Shown here: positions 1 through 5,686 of the stretch, piece by piece
Numbering within the stretch: the stretch's first letter is position 1
Layout: each line of letters starts with the position of its first letter
Assembly (NCBI GenBank): GCA_946478675.1
Contig: CAMLEF010000192.1
Span: 1-8,676 of the forward strand
Length of the DNA: 8,676 nucleotides
Direction of reading: 5' to 3'
DNA from: an uncultured Flavobacteriales bacterium
Lineage (GTDB): Bacteria > Bacteroidota > Bacteroidia > Palsa-965
Notes under the pieces: generated by a model
What the model was told of the DNA's origin: nothing
The model's input: only the letters and a program-made list of their open reading frames with translations
Database searches by the model: none
Position numbers and translations under genes: made by a program

Positions 1-59
1 GTTGGTTGGTTGGTTGGTTGGTTGGTTGGTTGGTTGGTTGGTTGGTTGGTTGGTTGGTT
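1..59. repeat. Perfect TTGG tetranucleotide tandem repeat, truncated by the window edge
   Basis: The first 59 bases are an uninterrupted period-4 array, TTGG on the plus strand and CCAA on the minus strand, about 14.75 copies. It begins at the window edge, so the true array may be longer. Such long perfect tetranucleotide arrays are uncommon in bacteria and are known slippage-prone contingency sequences in some genera (CCAA arrays in Haemophilus hgp genes are an established case). The unit is not a multiple of three, so a copy-number change would shift any reading frame crossing it. Whether a gene crosses it here cannot be decided because the upstream side is missing. Confidence 0.95.
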
Positions 60-65
60 TCAGCT

Positions 66-81
66 TGTTCGAGCGGAGTCG
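66..81. repeat. TCGA-arm imperfect palindrome, possible dispersed-repeat remnant
   Basis: Just after the tetranucleotide array there is a short stretch with two TCGA blocks around a GCGGAG centre. The blocks can pair as a small hairpin. The wording resembles short intergenic repeats that I associate with Bacteroidota genomes, but this cannot be verified from one copy. It may only be a weak stem or chance. Confidence 0.25.
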
Positions 82-183
82 AGAACCTTTCTCATTCTAA
101 TGCAACAAGTTCCTGACTCCACTCAAACACACATCCACAATTGCCCACTGCTGCATTAATTCAATAATTCCGAACTTCACTTC

Positions 184-927
184 GTGAAAATTTCCGTTAT
201 CACCGCCTGTTACAACAATGCCGATACGATCGCCGACACCGTGCGTTCCGTACTGGAGCAGGATTATGCGGAGATCGAATATCTCATCATCGACGGCGCT
301 TCGACGGATAATACGCTGGCGGTGATCGAGCCCTTTCGTTCGCGCATTGCGAAAATCGTCTCGGAAAAAGACAACGGAATTTATTTCGCGCTGAACAAAG
401 GGCTGCAGCTCGCTATCGGCGAAGTGATCGCCTTTCTTCACGCCGATGATGTTTTTGCCGACGCACACGTTTTGTCGAAAGTGATGAAAGCGTTTCGCGA
501 AAAGAACTCAGGCAGCGTCTATGGCGATCTGCTGTACGTCGAGCGCAACGATCTTTCCAGAGTGGTGCGCACGTGGTGTTCCGGAGAATTTTACAAAGGC
601 ATTTTCCGCAAAGGCTGGATGCCGCCGCATCCTTCGTTTTTTCTTCGCAAAGAATATTACGAACGCTACGGCAATTTCAACACGTCATTCGTTTCGGCCG
701 CAGATTACGAACTGATGCTGCGCATGCTGGAAAAACACGGCGTAACGACGACTTATCTCCCGGAAGTGCTCGTGCGCATGCGGACCGGCGGTGTGAGCAA
801 TGTCACGCTGAAGAACCGCATCCGCGCCAACCGCGAAGACCGTCGCGCGTGGACGATCAACGGTTTGAAGCCCGGCCTCTTCACCCTCATCCGCAAGCCG
901 CTTTCGAAGCTGAAGCAGTTTTTCTGA
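184..927 (+). CDS. Family 2 glycosyltransferase (GT-A fold)
   Basis: Predicted cytoplasmic, membrane-associated transferase of 247 aa that moves a sugar from a nucleotide donor during polysaccharide, O-antigen or exopolysaccharide synthesis. The N-terminus MKISVITACYNN is the typical first beta strand of GT2 enzymes. IIDGASTDNT (residues 35-44) carries the nucleotide-binding Asp37, EKDNGIYFALNKG (61-73) follows, and HADD (86-89) is the DxD-like metal/donor site. PPHPSFF (147-153) and AADYELML (172-179) match the acceptor-side region of WcaA/WcaE-like enzymes. No membrane helix is seen and the length fits single-domain GT2 proteins. The start is GTG at 184: an in-frame TAA at 157-159 leaves no earlier start, and GTG gives the complete first strand. 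No Shine-Dalgarno sequence is visible. The next gene starts 3 bp after the stop, suggesting an operon. Donor and acceptor sugars cannot be told from sequence. Confidence 0.9.
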   Translation: MKISVITACYNNADTIADTVRSVLEQDYAEIEYLIIDGASTDNTLAVIEPFRSRIAKIVSEKDNGIYFALNKGLQLAIGEVIAFLHADDVFADAHVLSKVMKAFREKNSGSVYGDLLYVERNDLSRVVRTWCSGEFYKGIFRKGWMPPHPSFFLRKEYYERYGNFNTSFVSAADYELMLRMLEKHGVTTTYLPEVLVRMRTGGVSNVTLKNRIRANREDRRAWTINGLKPGLFTLIRKPLSKLKQFF

Positions 928-930
928 AAA

Positions 931-1245
931 ATGACAACGCAGAAACGCCTTCCGCTTTCGCTCATACTGCAATTACTTTTCCTCTCGCTCCAAGGCGTGT
1001 TGTGGCTGCTCATCGCTTTCGACATCGGCCGTTTCACCTGGCTGCATACCTCTCCCGGTATTTTCACGATCAGCAGCTGGATCACCGCGGGGATTGCGTT
1101 AGCGGCGATTACATCCTTCGTCTTTTCCATGATCCGGACGTCATGGGCGCTGAAAGCCGCTGCGTTACTTTTCCTGTTGCTTCATCTCGGCATGACGCTG
1201 CTGACGGGTTATTACATCGTGGGCATCCTCGTCGGGCGCAGCTGA
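931..1245 (+). CDS. Small hydrophobic membrane protein, unknown function
   Basis: A 104-residue, very hydrophobic protein that I do not recognise. Likely membrane segments are residues 10-30, 45-68 and a long stretch at 72-101 that could be one or two helices; a short positive N-terminus (TTQKR) precedes the first. No catalytic motif, signal cleavage site or conserved polar patch stands out. Its ATG lies 3 bp after the stop of the glycosyltransferase, so the two are probably co-transcribed and perhaps translationally coupled. Small multi-pass proteins next to GT2 genes sometimes help hold or flip lipid-linked sugars, but that role here is only a guess from position. The reading frame is supported by tight spacing and by the clear alternation of hydrophobic blocks. 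Confidence 0.72.
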   Translation: MTTQKRLPLSLILQLLFLSLQGVLWLLIAFDIGRFTWLHTSPGIFTISSWITAGIALAAITSFVFSMIRTSWALKAAALLFLLLHLGMTLLTGYYIVGILVGRS

Positions 1246-1466
1246 AAAACGACCTCTTCTTTTTCCCCGGCGACCGTTCCCTAAATGGGTTGTATTTTAA
1301 TAATAAATGTATTTTGATTTGTGCCGGAATTATTCAAATTTGGCTGCATAAATAACCCGACCGTACCGCCCCGGTTCATTTCTCCGCTCGAAACAGGCCA
1401 CATACGGCTGACCGGACGTTACTCGGATTGATAAAGTGAAGCGAAAATAGTTCCTGCTTATTACTC
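1246..1466 (+). other. Intergenic leader of the sensor kinase
   Basis: These 221 bp hold no convincing gene on either strand. The first half is AT-rich and contains the possible promoter at 1312-1342. The second half, about 120 bp, would be a long untranslated leader of the kinase. I see no strong terminator behind the preceding operon, only a weak CCC-GGG pairing near 1279-1289, and no riboswitch family that I recognise. Confidence 0.5.
1312..1342 (+). promoter_or_regulatory. Possible Bacteroidota-type promoter for the sensor kinase
   Basis: TTTTG at 1312-1316 is followed after 18 bases by CAAATTTG at 1335-1342. This matches the Bacteroidota housekeeping promoter pattern (TTTG at -33, TAnnTTTG at -7) with one mismatch at the first base of the -7 box. 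It would start transcription near 1349 and give a leader of roughly 118 nt before the kinase ATG. This is pattern matching only. Confidence 0.4.
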
Positions 1467-3224
1467 ATGGCAAAGCTGAATCTGCGATCCAGGTGGTGGG
1501 TTTTTGGCGCGATTTTATTTGGTGTAACGTTCATCGTTTCGAGCTGCATGCTGTTGATGCAGGTGAACCACCAGCAGGAAGTCGTGCGGAGAAATGTTTC
1601 GGTGATTACGTCACTGACGCGTGTCGAATATCTCTCCGAACAATTAACGGATTCCGTCTTTTGGCCCGAAAGCAACATCTCGGCGTTGCAAACGCAATTG
1701 AAGGAAAGTTGCCGGGAGCTGCAGGCCGACGTACGTTGTAACGATGCGGTGCAGGCGGTGATGCGTTACACGGCAGGAGCGGATAGCCTTCATCGTGCAG
1801 TGGCCGTGAAGAGCGATGCGGAACGTTTCGCGCTGTGGCAGAAAACGGATAAGATGGAAGGAGAGATACGCCTGCTGGTCCGGAACGCAACCGGGAAAGT
1901 GCGGGCGGAGCAGGGCGAAATTTCCGCCAGCCTCGCGAACAAATGGCTGGGCCTGCACGTGCTGCTGATTACTGCCTGCATCATGATGCTGCCGCTGTTC
2001 CTGCTGCTCATCGTTACGCAGCGCAACATTCGTCGCCGCATGGTTACCGAGCAGGAAGCCCGCGAAACCAACACGCTGCTCGATGCGATCCTCGAAAATA
2101 TTCCGGACGTAATTTTTGTAAAGGAAACCGGCGACCTCCGGATGGTGCGCGTCAACAAAGCGGCGGAGCGACTGATGGGACTTTCGCAGCAGGAGATGTT
2201 CGGGAAAAGCGCTTCCGATCTTTTTCCGGCAGAAGTAGCGGACCAGCTGGATAAAGATGCCCGCGAAGTTCTTGCCCGTGGCGCAGCGCAGGACATTGCC
2301 GAAGAAAAACTGTGGACGCCCAAAGGCGAACGATGGATGCGCACGCGGCGTGTCCCGCTCGTATTCGATAACGGCGCCCCGCGTTTCCTGCTGATCATCT
2401 ATGAAGATATTTCCGCACAGAAGCAATTCATCGACGGCATCAAAGCGTTCAATGAACAGCTGGAACATAAAGTGCAGGAGCGCACGACGGAGCTGAACCA
2501 GATGAACCGCGAGCTGATCCTCACGGAGAAAAAACTGCTCGACAAGATCAGTGAGCTCGACCTGTTTTTCTACCGTTCGTCGCACGACCTCAAAGGGCCG
2601 CTGGCTTCCATGCAGGGATTGCTGAAGCTCGCTTTGCGCGACGTAAAAGATCCGGCAGCGTTGAATTACCTCGAAATGCTTCGCCAGACCAGCGACAAGC
2701 TCGATCATATCCTGCTCGGGTTGCTGGAGGTGCTGCGGATCACGCGCGGCGAGGACAAGGCAGAACCGGTAGTTATTGAAACGCTCGTGCAGGAAGTGAT
2801 CGCCGGATTCGAGCACCTTTCGGGCCGCGGCGAAGTAAAGATCGAAGAGGAGATCAACGTGCGCCGGCCTTTATCCTGCAATCGCGCTGCCTTGCGTTCG
2901 GTGATTCAAAACCTGCTGCACAACGCCATCATGTACCGGAAAGCGGGCAACGCCTCATCGTGGGCGCGGATTACCGCAGAAGACAGGGGAAAAGAGATCG
3001 TGATCGAAATTTCGGACAACGGCGTCGGCATTCCCGACGACCTGCAGGAAAAAGTCTTCGATATTTTCTTTCGCGCGCACAGCAGCTCGCAGGGTTCCGG
3101 CCTCGGGCTTTACATCGTCAAAAACGCGCTGGACAAAATGCAGGGAACGATCTCGATCAAAAGCATCAGCGGCAAAGGCAGCACATTCACCATCCGGTTG
3201 CCGTACGACGCTCCCGCAGCCTGA
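1467..3224 (+). CDS. Transmembrane PAS-domain sensor histidine kinase
   Basis: A 585-residue inner-membrane two-component sensor. Transmembrane helix 1 lies at about residues 11-31, then a ~130-residue mostly helical periplasmic region (32-160) with Cys82 and Cys91, then helix 2 at 163-184. A PAS/PAC domain follows (about 203-318, starting LLDAILENIPDVIFVKE), then a coiled coil (322-362). The HisKA domain has the phospho-acceptor His373 in SSHDLKGPL. The ATPase domain has Asn486 in the N-box (QNLLHNA), DNGVGIP at 517-523 (G1), FDIFF at 531-535, and GSGLGL at 543-548 (G2), so all ATP-binding boxes look intact. No receiver domain is fused and no response regulator is encoded nearby, so it is an orphan in this window. 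The signal sensed is unknown. The ATG at 1467 places the first helix right after a short basic tail; no Shine-Dalgarno is visible. A terminator follows the stop. Confidence 0.93.
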   Translation: MAKLNLRSRWWVFGAILFGVTFIVSSCMLLMQVNHQQEVVRRNVSVITSLTRVEYLSEQLTDSVFWPESNISALQTQLKESCRELQADVRCNDAVQAVMRYTAGADSLHRAVAVKSDAERFALWQKTDKMEGEIRLLVRNATGKVRAEQGEISASLANKWLGLHVLLITACIMMLPLFLLLIVTQRNIRRRMVTEQEARETNTLLDAILENIPDVIFVKETGDLRMVRVNKAAERLMGLSQQEMFGKSASDLFPAEVADQLDKDAREVLARGAAQDIAEEKLWTPKGERWMRTRRVPLVFDNGAPRFLLIIYEDISAQKQFIDGIKAFNEQLEHKVQERTTELNQMNRELILTEKKLLDKISELDLFFYRSSHDLKGPLASMQGLLKLALRDVKDPAALNYLEMLRQTSDKLDHILLGLLEVLRITRGEDKAEPVVIETLVQEVIAGFEHLSGRGEVKIEEEINVRRPLSCNRAALRSVIQNLLHNAIMYRKAGNASSWARITAEDRGKEIVIEISDNGVGIPDDLQEKVFDIFFRAHSSSQGSGLGLYIVKNALDKMQGTISIKSISGKGSTFTIRLPYDAPAA

Positions 3225-3244
3225 ACTGTTTTTGAAAAAAAAGA

Positions 3245-3274
3245 AAAGCCGCCTTTCGTTGAGAAGACGGCTTT
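3245..3274. terminator. Bidirectional intrinsic terminator between convergent genes
   Basis: AAAGCCG at 3245-3251 pairs with CGGCTTT at 3268-3274. After one C/A mismatch the stem continues as CTTT/GAAG (with a final T-G wobble) and closes on a 6-nt loop. On the minus strand the stem is followed by a strong run of T residues, fitting the 3' end of the outer-membrane gene. On the plus strand the T-run is weaker (TTTCCCTTT) but usable for the kinase gene, which ends 20 bp before the stem. Its place between two converging stops supports the call. Confidence 0.78.
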
Positions 3275-3292
3275 CCCTTTCAAAAACCAGGT

Positions 3293-4258
3293 CTACCAAT
3301 GAACCCTGATCTTTCTAACCAAAAGATGCGGACGCGTTTTGCCGGGCCCGTTAAATTTATCCGGATGCTTTCGCTCGGCGATCCACGAATGATTGGGACG
3401 CCAGAACGCGCTGTGCCCGCGGATCACGTAGCTGAAATCGACACTGGAAGTGAGATAGGAATCGTTGTGCGAATTGTCGCCGCGTTTGCTGCCGGGCGTG
3501 TAGTTTTCAGAAAAGCCGCGCGGAAGATTGGAAAGCTCGTCGGTGCGGTTGGCCAGCTCAGCAGAAAGCGGTGAAGGCAGCGAAGCCGGGTTGGCGTATA
3601 CGGAGCTGACGTCGTCGAGGTAATCCGTGAACGTGGTGCGCCAGGTGAGGTCCCAGCCGATGCGGTATTTCTTGTTGAACGTAAAATAGAATCCCGCAGA
3701 AGCAGGAACAACCGCCACCACTTTCGAATAACGATGTCCTTCCGTCGTCAGCGGACGCAACGCCACCATTTGCCCGTTGTATTCTGTTTTCGGGTTGTGA
3801 TACGCCGCACCTGCGCCCAGGCCGATGTAAGCGCGGAAGCTGTTGACGTTGCGATAGGTATGCCCCAGGTCGAAAATCTCGTAAAAGAAATACTGCAGCT
3901 GCGCCGTCGCTTCCACCACGTCGTTGCGGAAGTTGAGGTTACGCCCGTTGCGTCCCGCGTTGGAGGAAAGCTTATCGTCGCCTGAAATGCGCGCCCAGCC
4001 GATGTTGGTTTTTACCGAGAGGGAAGGGCTGCATTTGTAACGCACGAAACCGCCGACATACGTATGCGTTTGCGTCAGTTTCATGTCGGAAACGAAATCG
4101 CGGCGGGTGAGCTCGTTGCCGCCCATATCGCCGAGATAGTTGGCCGCGCCGGTGTTGATGCCGATATCCCAGAAATACTGGGCCTTTGACAACGAAGGCA
4201 AAAAGCAGAAAGCGCCTGCAAAAACCGCAAATCGAATGGAGCGTCGGAGTTGCTTCAT
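3293..4258 (-). CDS. Outer-membrane beta-barrel protein, DUF6089-like (paralog 1)
   Basis: A 321-residue predicted exported protein. Residues 1-26 form a signal peptide (basic start, hydrophobic core 10-22, cleavage after SKA), leaving a mature N-terminus QYFWDIG. The rest shows alternating aromatic/polar strands such as AYIGLGAGAAYHNP (143-156) and GFYFTFNKKYRIGWDLTWRT (189-208), and it ends in Trp, as many BAM-inserted barrels end in an aromatic residue. The opening pattern, WD.G...G.ANYLGDMGG, fits the DUF6089 group of Bacteroidota outer-membrane proteins as I know it; its function is not established. The gene downstream of the other paralog on the same strand is clearly related, with roughly half the residues alike by eye and matching blocks throughout. 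After the last strand (FSYVIRG, 275-281) there is a basic tail of about 40 residues. The ATG is the only start that gives a full signal peptide. Family name is moderately sure; outer-membrane location is quite sure. Confidence 0.85.
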   Translation of the reverse strand: MKQLRRSIRFAVFAGAFCFLPSLSKAQYFWDIGINTGAANYLGDMGGNELTRRDFVSDMKLTQTHTYVGGFVRYKCSPSLSVKTNIGWARISGDDKLSSNAGRNGRNLNFRNDVVEATAQLQYFFYEIFDLGHTYRNVNSFRAYIGLGAGAAYHNPKTEYNGQMVALRPLTTEGHRYSKVVAVVPASAGFYFTFNKKYRIGWDLTWRTTFTDYLDDVSSVYANPASLPSPLSAELANRTDELSNLPRGFSENYTPGSKRGDNSHNDSYLTSSVDFSYVIRGHSAFWRPNHSWIAERKHPDKFNGPGKTRPHLLVRKIRVHW

Positions 4259-4285
4259 GGGTCTTTAGTTAAGGGTTATGCTATA

Positions 4286-4294
4286 CTACGAAAT
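4286..4294 (-). promoter_or_regulatory. ATTTCGTAG element upstream of barrel paralog 1
   Basis: On the minus strand the 9-mer ATTTCGTAG ends 27 nt before the start codon of paralog 1. The same 9-mer sits exactly 27 nt before the start of paralog 2. It could be part of a -7-like promoter box or a regulator site. No clear TTTG box is seen at the expected upstream distance for this copy. Confidence 0.35.
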
Positions 4295-4331
4295 TGTCCG
4301 CTTAAAGTTCCTGCCTGTGAATAACTTACGT

Positions 4332-4488
4332 GGGGTGCGAATTACGAATCTCTACGAATATACGAATGCATACCTGCAGATAAAGTTAAAGGCCCACTTG
4401 TCTTTTGATTGACAAACAGGCCTTTATTGGTACAATTCGTTTATTCGTAATTCGCGGTATTCGTAGAAGATTCGTAATTCGTAACCCC
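4332..4488. repeat. Long imperfect inverted repeat of ATTCG units flanking a terminator
   Basis: Left arm 4332-4370 and right arm 4450-4488 are reverse complements over about 38 bases with few gaps. Perfect blocks are ATTCG, ATTCGTAGA, GATTCGTAATTCG and CCCC. The pentamer ATTCG (either strand) occurs ten times between 4338 and 4481. The right arm ends directly against the stop codon of paralog 2. A separate hairpin (4387-4426) lies between the arms. This looks like a compact palindromic intergenic element, or a miniature REP-like repeat, of a kind I cannot name. Confidence 0.75.
4387..4426 (-). terminator. Terminator-like hairpin after barrel paralog 2
   Basis: TAAAGGCC pairs with GGCCTTTA as the outer 8-bp stem. 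A symmetric 3x3 internal loop follows, then TTGTC/GACAA closes on an 8-nt loop. On the minus strand the stem is followed by TTTAACTTTATC, a weak T-rich tail. Its place about 60 bp after the stop of paralog 2 suits transcription termination or mRNA 3'-end protection before paralog 1. Confidence 0.6.
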
Positions 4489-5433
4489 CTAGAATTTGGC
4501 GCGGACTTTACGATGCTTGTACTTTTTGCCTTTGAAGATCGAGCTGTAGTGCGAACGGTACAGCGAGCTCTTGCCGCGGAACACGTAGCTGAATTCGACG
4601 CTGGTGGTCAGGTACGAATCGTTGCGGGCAAAGCCGTTCTCGCCGCGTTTGTTGTAATGCGTGGTGCCGTCGGGCTCGGTGTAAACGCCGTAGTTGTTGG
4701 CGAAGCCTGCCTGGTAAGCGTTGGCTTCCGCGACATCCGTACGGTTGGCCAGGGCAGCCCCCAGTGTCGACAACGTGCTCGGGTCGACATAATTGCGGCT
4801 CACGTCGTCCAGGTAATCGGTCATCGTGGTACGCCAGTTCAGCTCCCAGCCGATGCGGTAGTGCTTGTTGATCGTAAAGTAAAAGCCGATCGCTGCCGGG
4901 ATGGTCATCGTCACTTTCGAATAACGGTGGCCTTCCGTCATCAGCGGGCGCAGCGCCACCCATTCGCCGTTGTAATAAGCCTTCGGGTTGTGATACAACG
5001 CACCGACACCGAGACCGATGTACGCGCGGAAATTGTCTTTGTAGCGATACGTGTGCCCCAGGTCATTCACTTCGTAAAAAAAGAACTGGCACATTCCATT
5101 GAATTCCCACATGTAATTGCGGAAGCTCAGGTTACGGTAATAACGGCCGGGATTAGTAGAGAGGCTGTCGGCGCCGCGAATGGTAATGTAATTCAGGCTG
5201 GCTTTCGCGGAGAACATTTGCGCAAAACGGTAACGGGCGAATGCCGTTGCATACTGGCGGGACTGCGGCAGCTTGATATCGGAAATAAAATCACGACGGG
5301 TAAGATCCTTGCCGCCCATATCACCGAGATAGTTCGCCACACCCACGCTTCCGCCGAAATCCCAATAATACTGGGCTTTGGACAGCAGCGGGGCAGCAAC
5401 CAAAATCACAAATAGTAAAAGCTTTCGCATCAT
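4489..5433 (-). CDS. Outer-membrane beta-barrel protein, DUF6089-like (paralog 2)
   Basis: A 314-residue predicted exported protein. Signal peptide 1-20 (MMRKLLL core, cleavage after SKA) leads to a mature start QYYWDFG. Blocks shared with paralog 1 include ANYLGDMGG (33-41), LTRRDF (44-49), DLGHTYR (124-130), FRAYIGLG (135-142), EGHRYSKV (167-174), TDYLDDVS (205-212), LANRTD (228-233) and NDSYLT (271-276), so the pair arose by duplication. The chain ends in Phe, consistent with barrel insertion. The last ~15 residues are strongly basic (KGKKYKHRKVRAKF), outside the expected final strand. The insert around 236-270 differs most between the copies, as expected for a surface loop. The sequence reads ATGATG at the start; 5433 is chosen, but 5430 is equally possible. 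A spacer of 230 bp with a terminator separates the two genes, so they may be transcribed separately. Function and ligand are unknown. Confidence 0.86.
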   Translation of the reverse strand: MMRKLLLFVILVAAPLLSKAQYYWDFGGSVGVANYLGDMGGKDLTRRDFISDIKLPQSRQYATAFARYRFAQMFSAKASLNYITIRGADSLSTNPGRYYRNLSFRNYMWEFNGMCQFFFYEVNDLGHTYRYKDNFRAYIGLGVGALYHNPKAYYNGEWVALRPLMTEGHRYSKVTMTIPAAIGFYFTINKHYRIGWELNWRTTMTDYLDDVSRNYVDPSTLSTLGAALANRTDVAEANAYQAGFANNYGVYTEPDGTTHYNKRGENGFARNDSYLTTSVEFSYVFRGKSSLYRSHYSSIFKGKKYKHRKVRAKF

Positions 5434-5460
5434 GTTCTGCTTTAACAGATTGTTCCTTGC

Positions 5461-5496
5461 CTACGAAATAACAAAAAATGAGCCGGAAAACCAAAA
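5461..5496 (-). promoter_or_regulatory. Possible promoter and shared 9-mer of barrel paralog 2
   Basis: On the minus strand TTTTG (5492-5496) is followed after 21 bases by TATTTCGT (5463-5470), a partial match to the Bacteroidota -33/-7 pair. The box overlaps the 9-mer ATTTCGTAG (5461-5469), which ends 27 nt before the ATG, as in paralog 1. The leader would be short. Confidence 0.4.
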
Positions 5497-5534
5497 GGAG
5501 AGGTGCGAGTTACGGAGTTGCAGGTTGCAAAAAT

Positions 5535-5561
5535 CTTAAGTGCCCTCAAGTGTCTTAAGTG
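5535..5561. repeat. Three phased CTTAAGTG-type repeats
   Basis: CTTAAGTG (5535-5542), CTCAAGTG (5545-5552) and CTTAAGTG (5554-5561) begin 10 and 9 bases apart, close to one helical turn. They lie between two divergent genes. This could be a regulator-binding array or a small dispersed intergenic repeat. Confidence 0.6.
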
Positions 5562-5633
5562 GTCCCCGTCATTCCCCCGCAGCCTGCCGCAGTCTCCTGC
5601 CACTGCAAACCCACGCGCACCTTCGCACCCCCG

Positions 5634-5657
5634 CACCACGCAACCCCACCACGCAAC
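5634..5657. repeat. 11-bp direct repeat CACCACGCAAC
   Basis: Two perfect copies, 5634-5644 and 5647-5657, are separated by two C residues. They end 9 bp before the likely -7 box of the following gene. The surrounding plus strand is C-rich with further CGCACC words, so part of the similarity may be low complexity. Confidence 0.6.
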
Positions 5658-5666
5658 TTTAATTGC

Positions 5667-5674
5667 TACTTTTA
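5667..5674 (+). promoter_or_regulatory. Possible -7 box for the FMN enzyme operon
   Basis: TACTTTTA matches TAnnTTTG except at the last base and lies 12 bp before the ATG at 5687, which would give a very short leader. No TTTG is seen at the usual upstream distance, so an activator, perhaps at the nearby direct repeat, might be needed. This is inference. Confidence 0.35.
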
Positions 5675-5686
5675 TCGCCCTCTCTT

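Larger units (their letters stand above)
5434..5686. other. Divergent intergenic region between barrel paralog 2 and the FMN enzyme
   Basis: These 253 bp contain no convincing gene. From left to right they hold the ATTTCGTAG element and possible promoter of the minus-strand barrel gene, three CTTAAGTG-type repeats, a very C-rich and G-poor plus-strand stretch (about 5564-5658) and the likely promoter of the plus-strand enzyme. Open frames crossing it are fragments without start or family support. Confidence 0.6.

Noticed and set aside
1..59. CRISPR array
   Set aside because: The repeat is a simple 4-bp tandem unit without spacers.
573..1355. 260-codon plus-strand frame spanning the end of the glycosyltransferase and the small membrane gene
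   Set aside because: It overlaps two better-supported genes in another frame and its translation is Arg/His-rich without a domain.
1350..1466. Riboswitch or small gene in the long kinase leader
   Set aside because: No known riboswitch core, no convincing stem with a terminator, and no open frame with a plausible start.
1644..2816. 390-codon minus-strand open frame inside the histidine kinase
   Set aside because: Antisense to an intact kinase with all catalytic boxes; the translation is rich in His, Gln and Arg with no recognisable domain.
4405..5415. 336-codon plus-strand open frame opposite barrel paralog 2
   Set aside because: It is antisense to a gene with a signal peptide, a paralog and a terminal aromatic residue; its translation shows low-complexity Val/Arg/Ala wording and no family motif.
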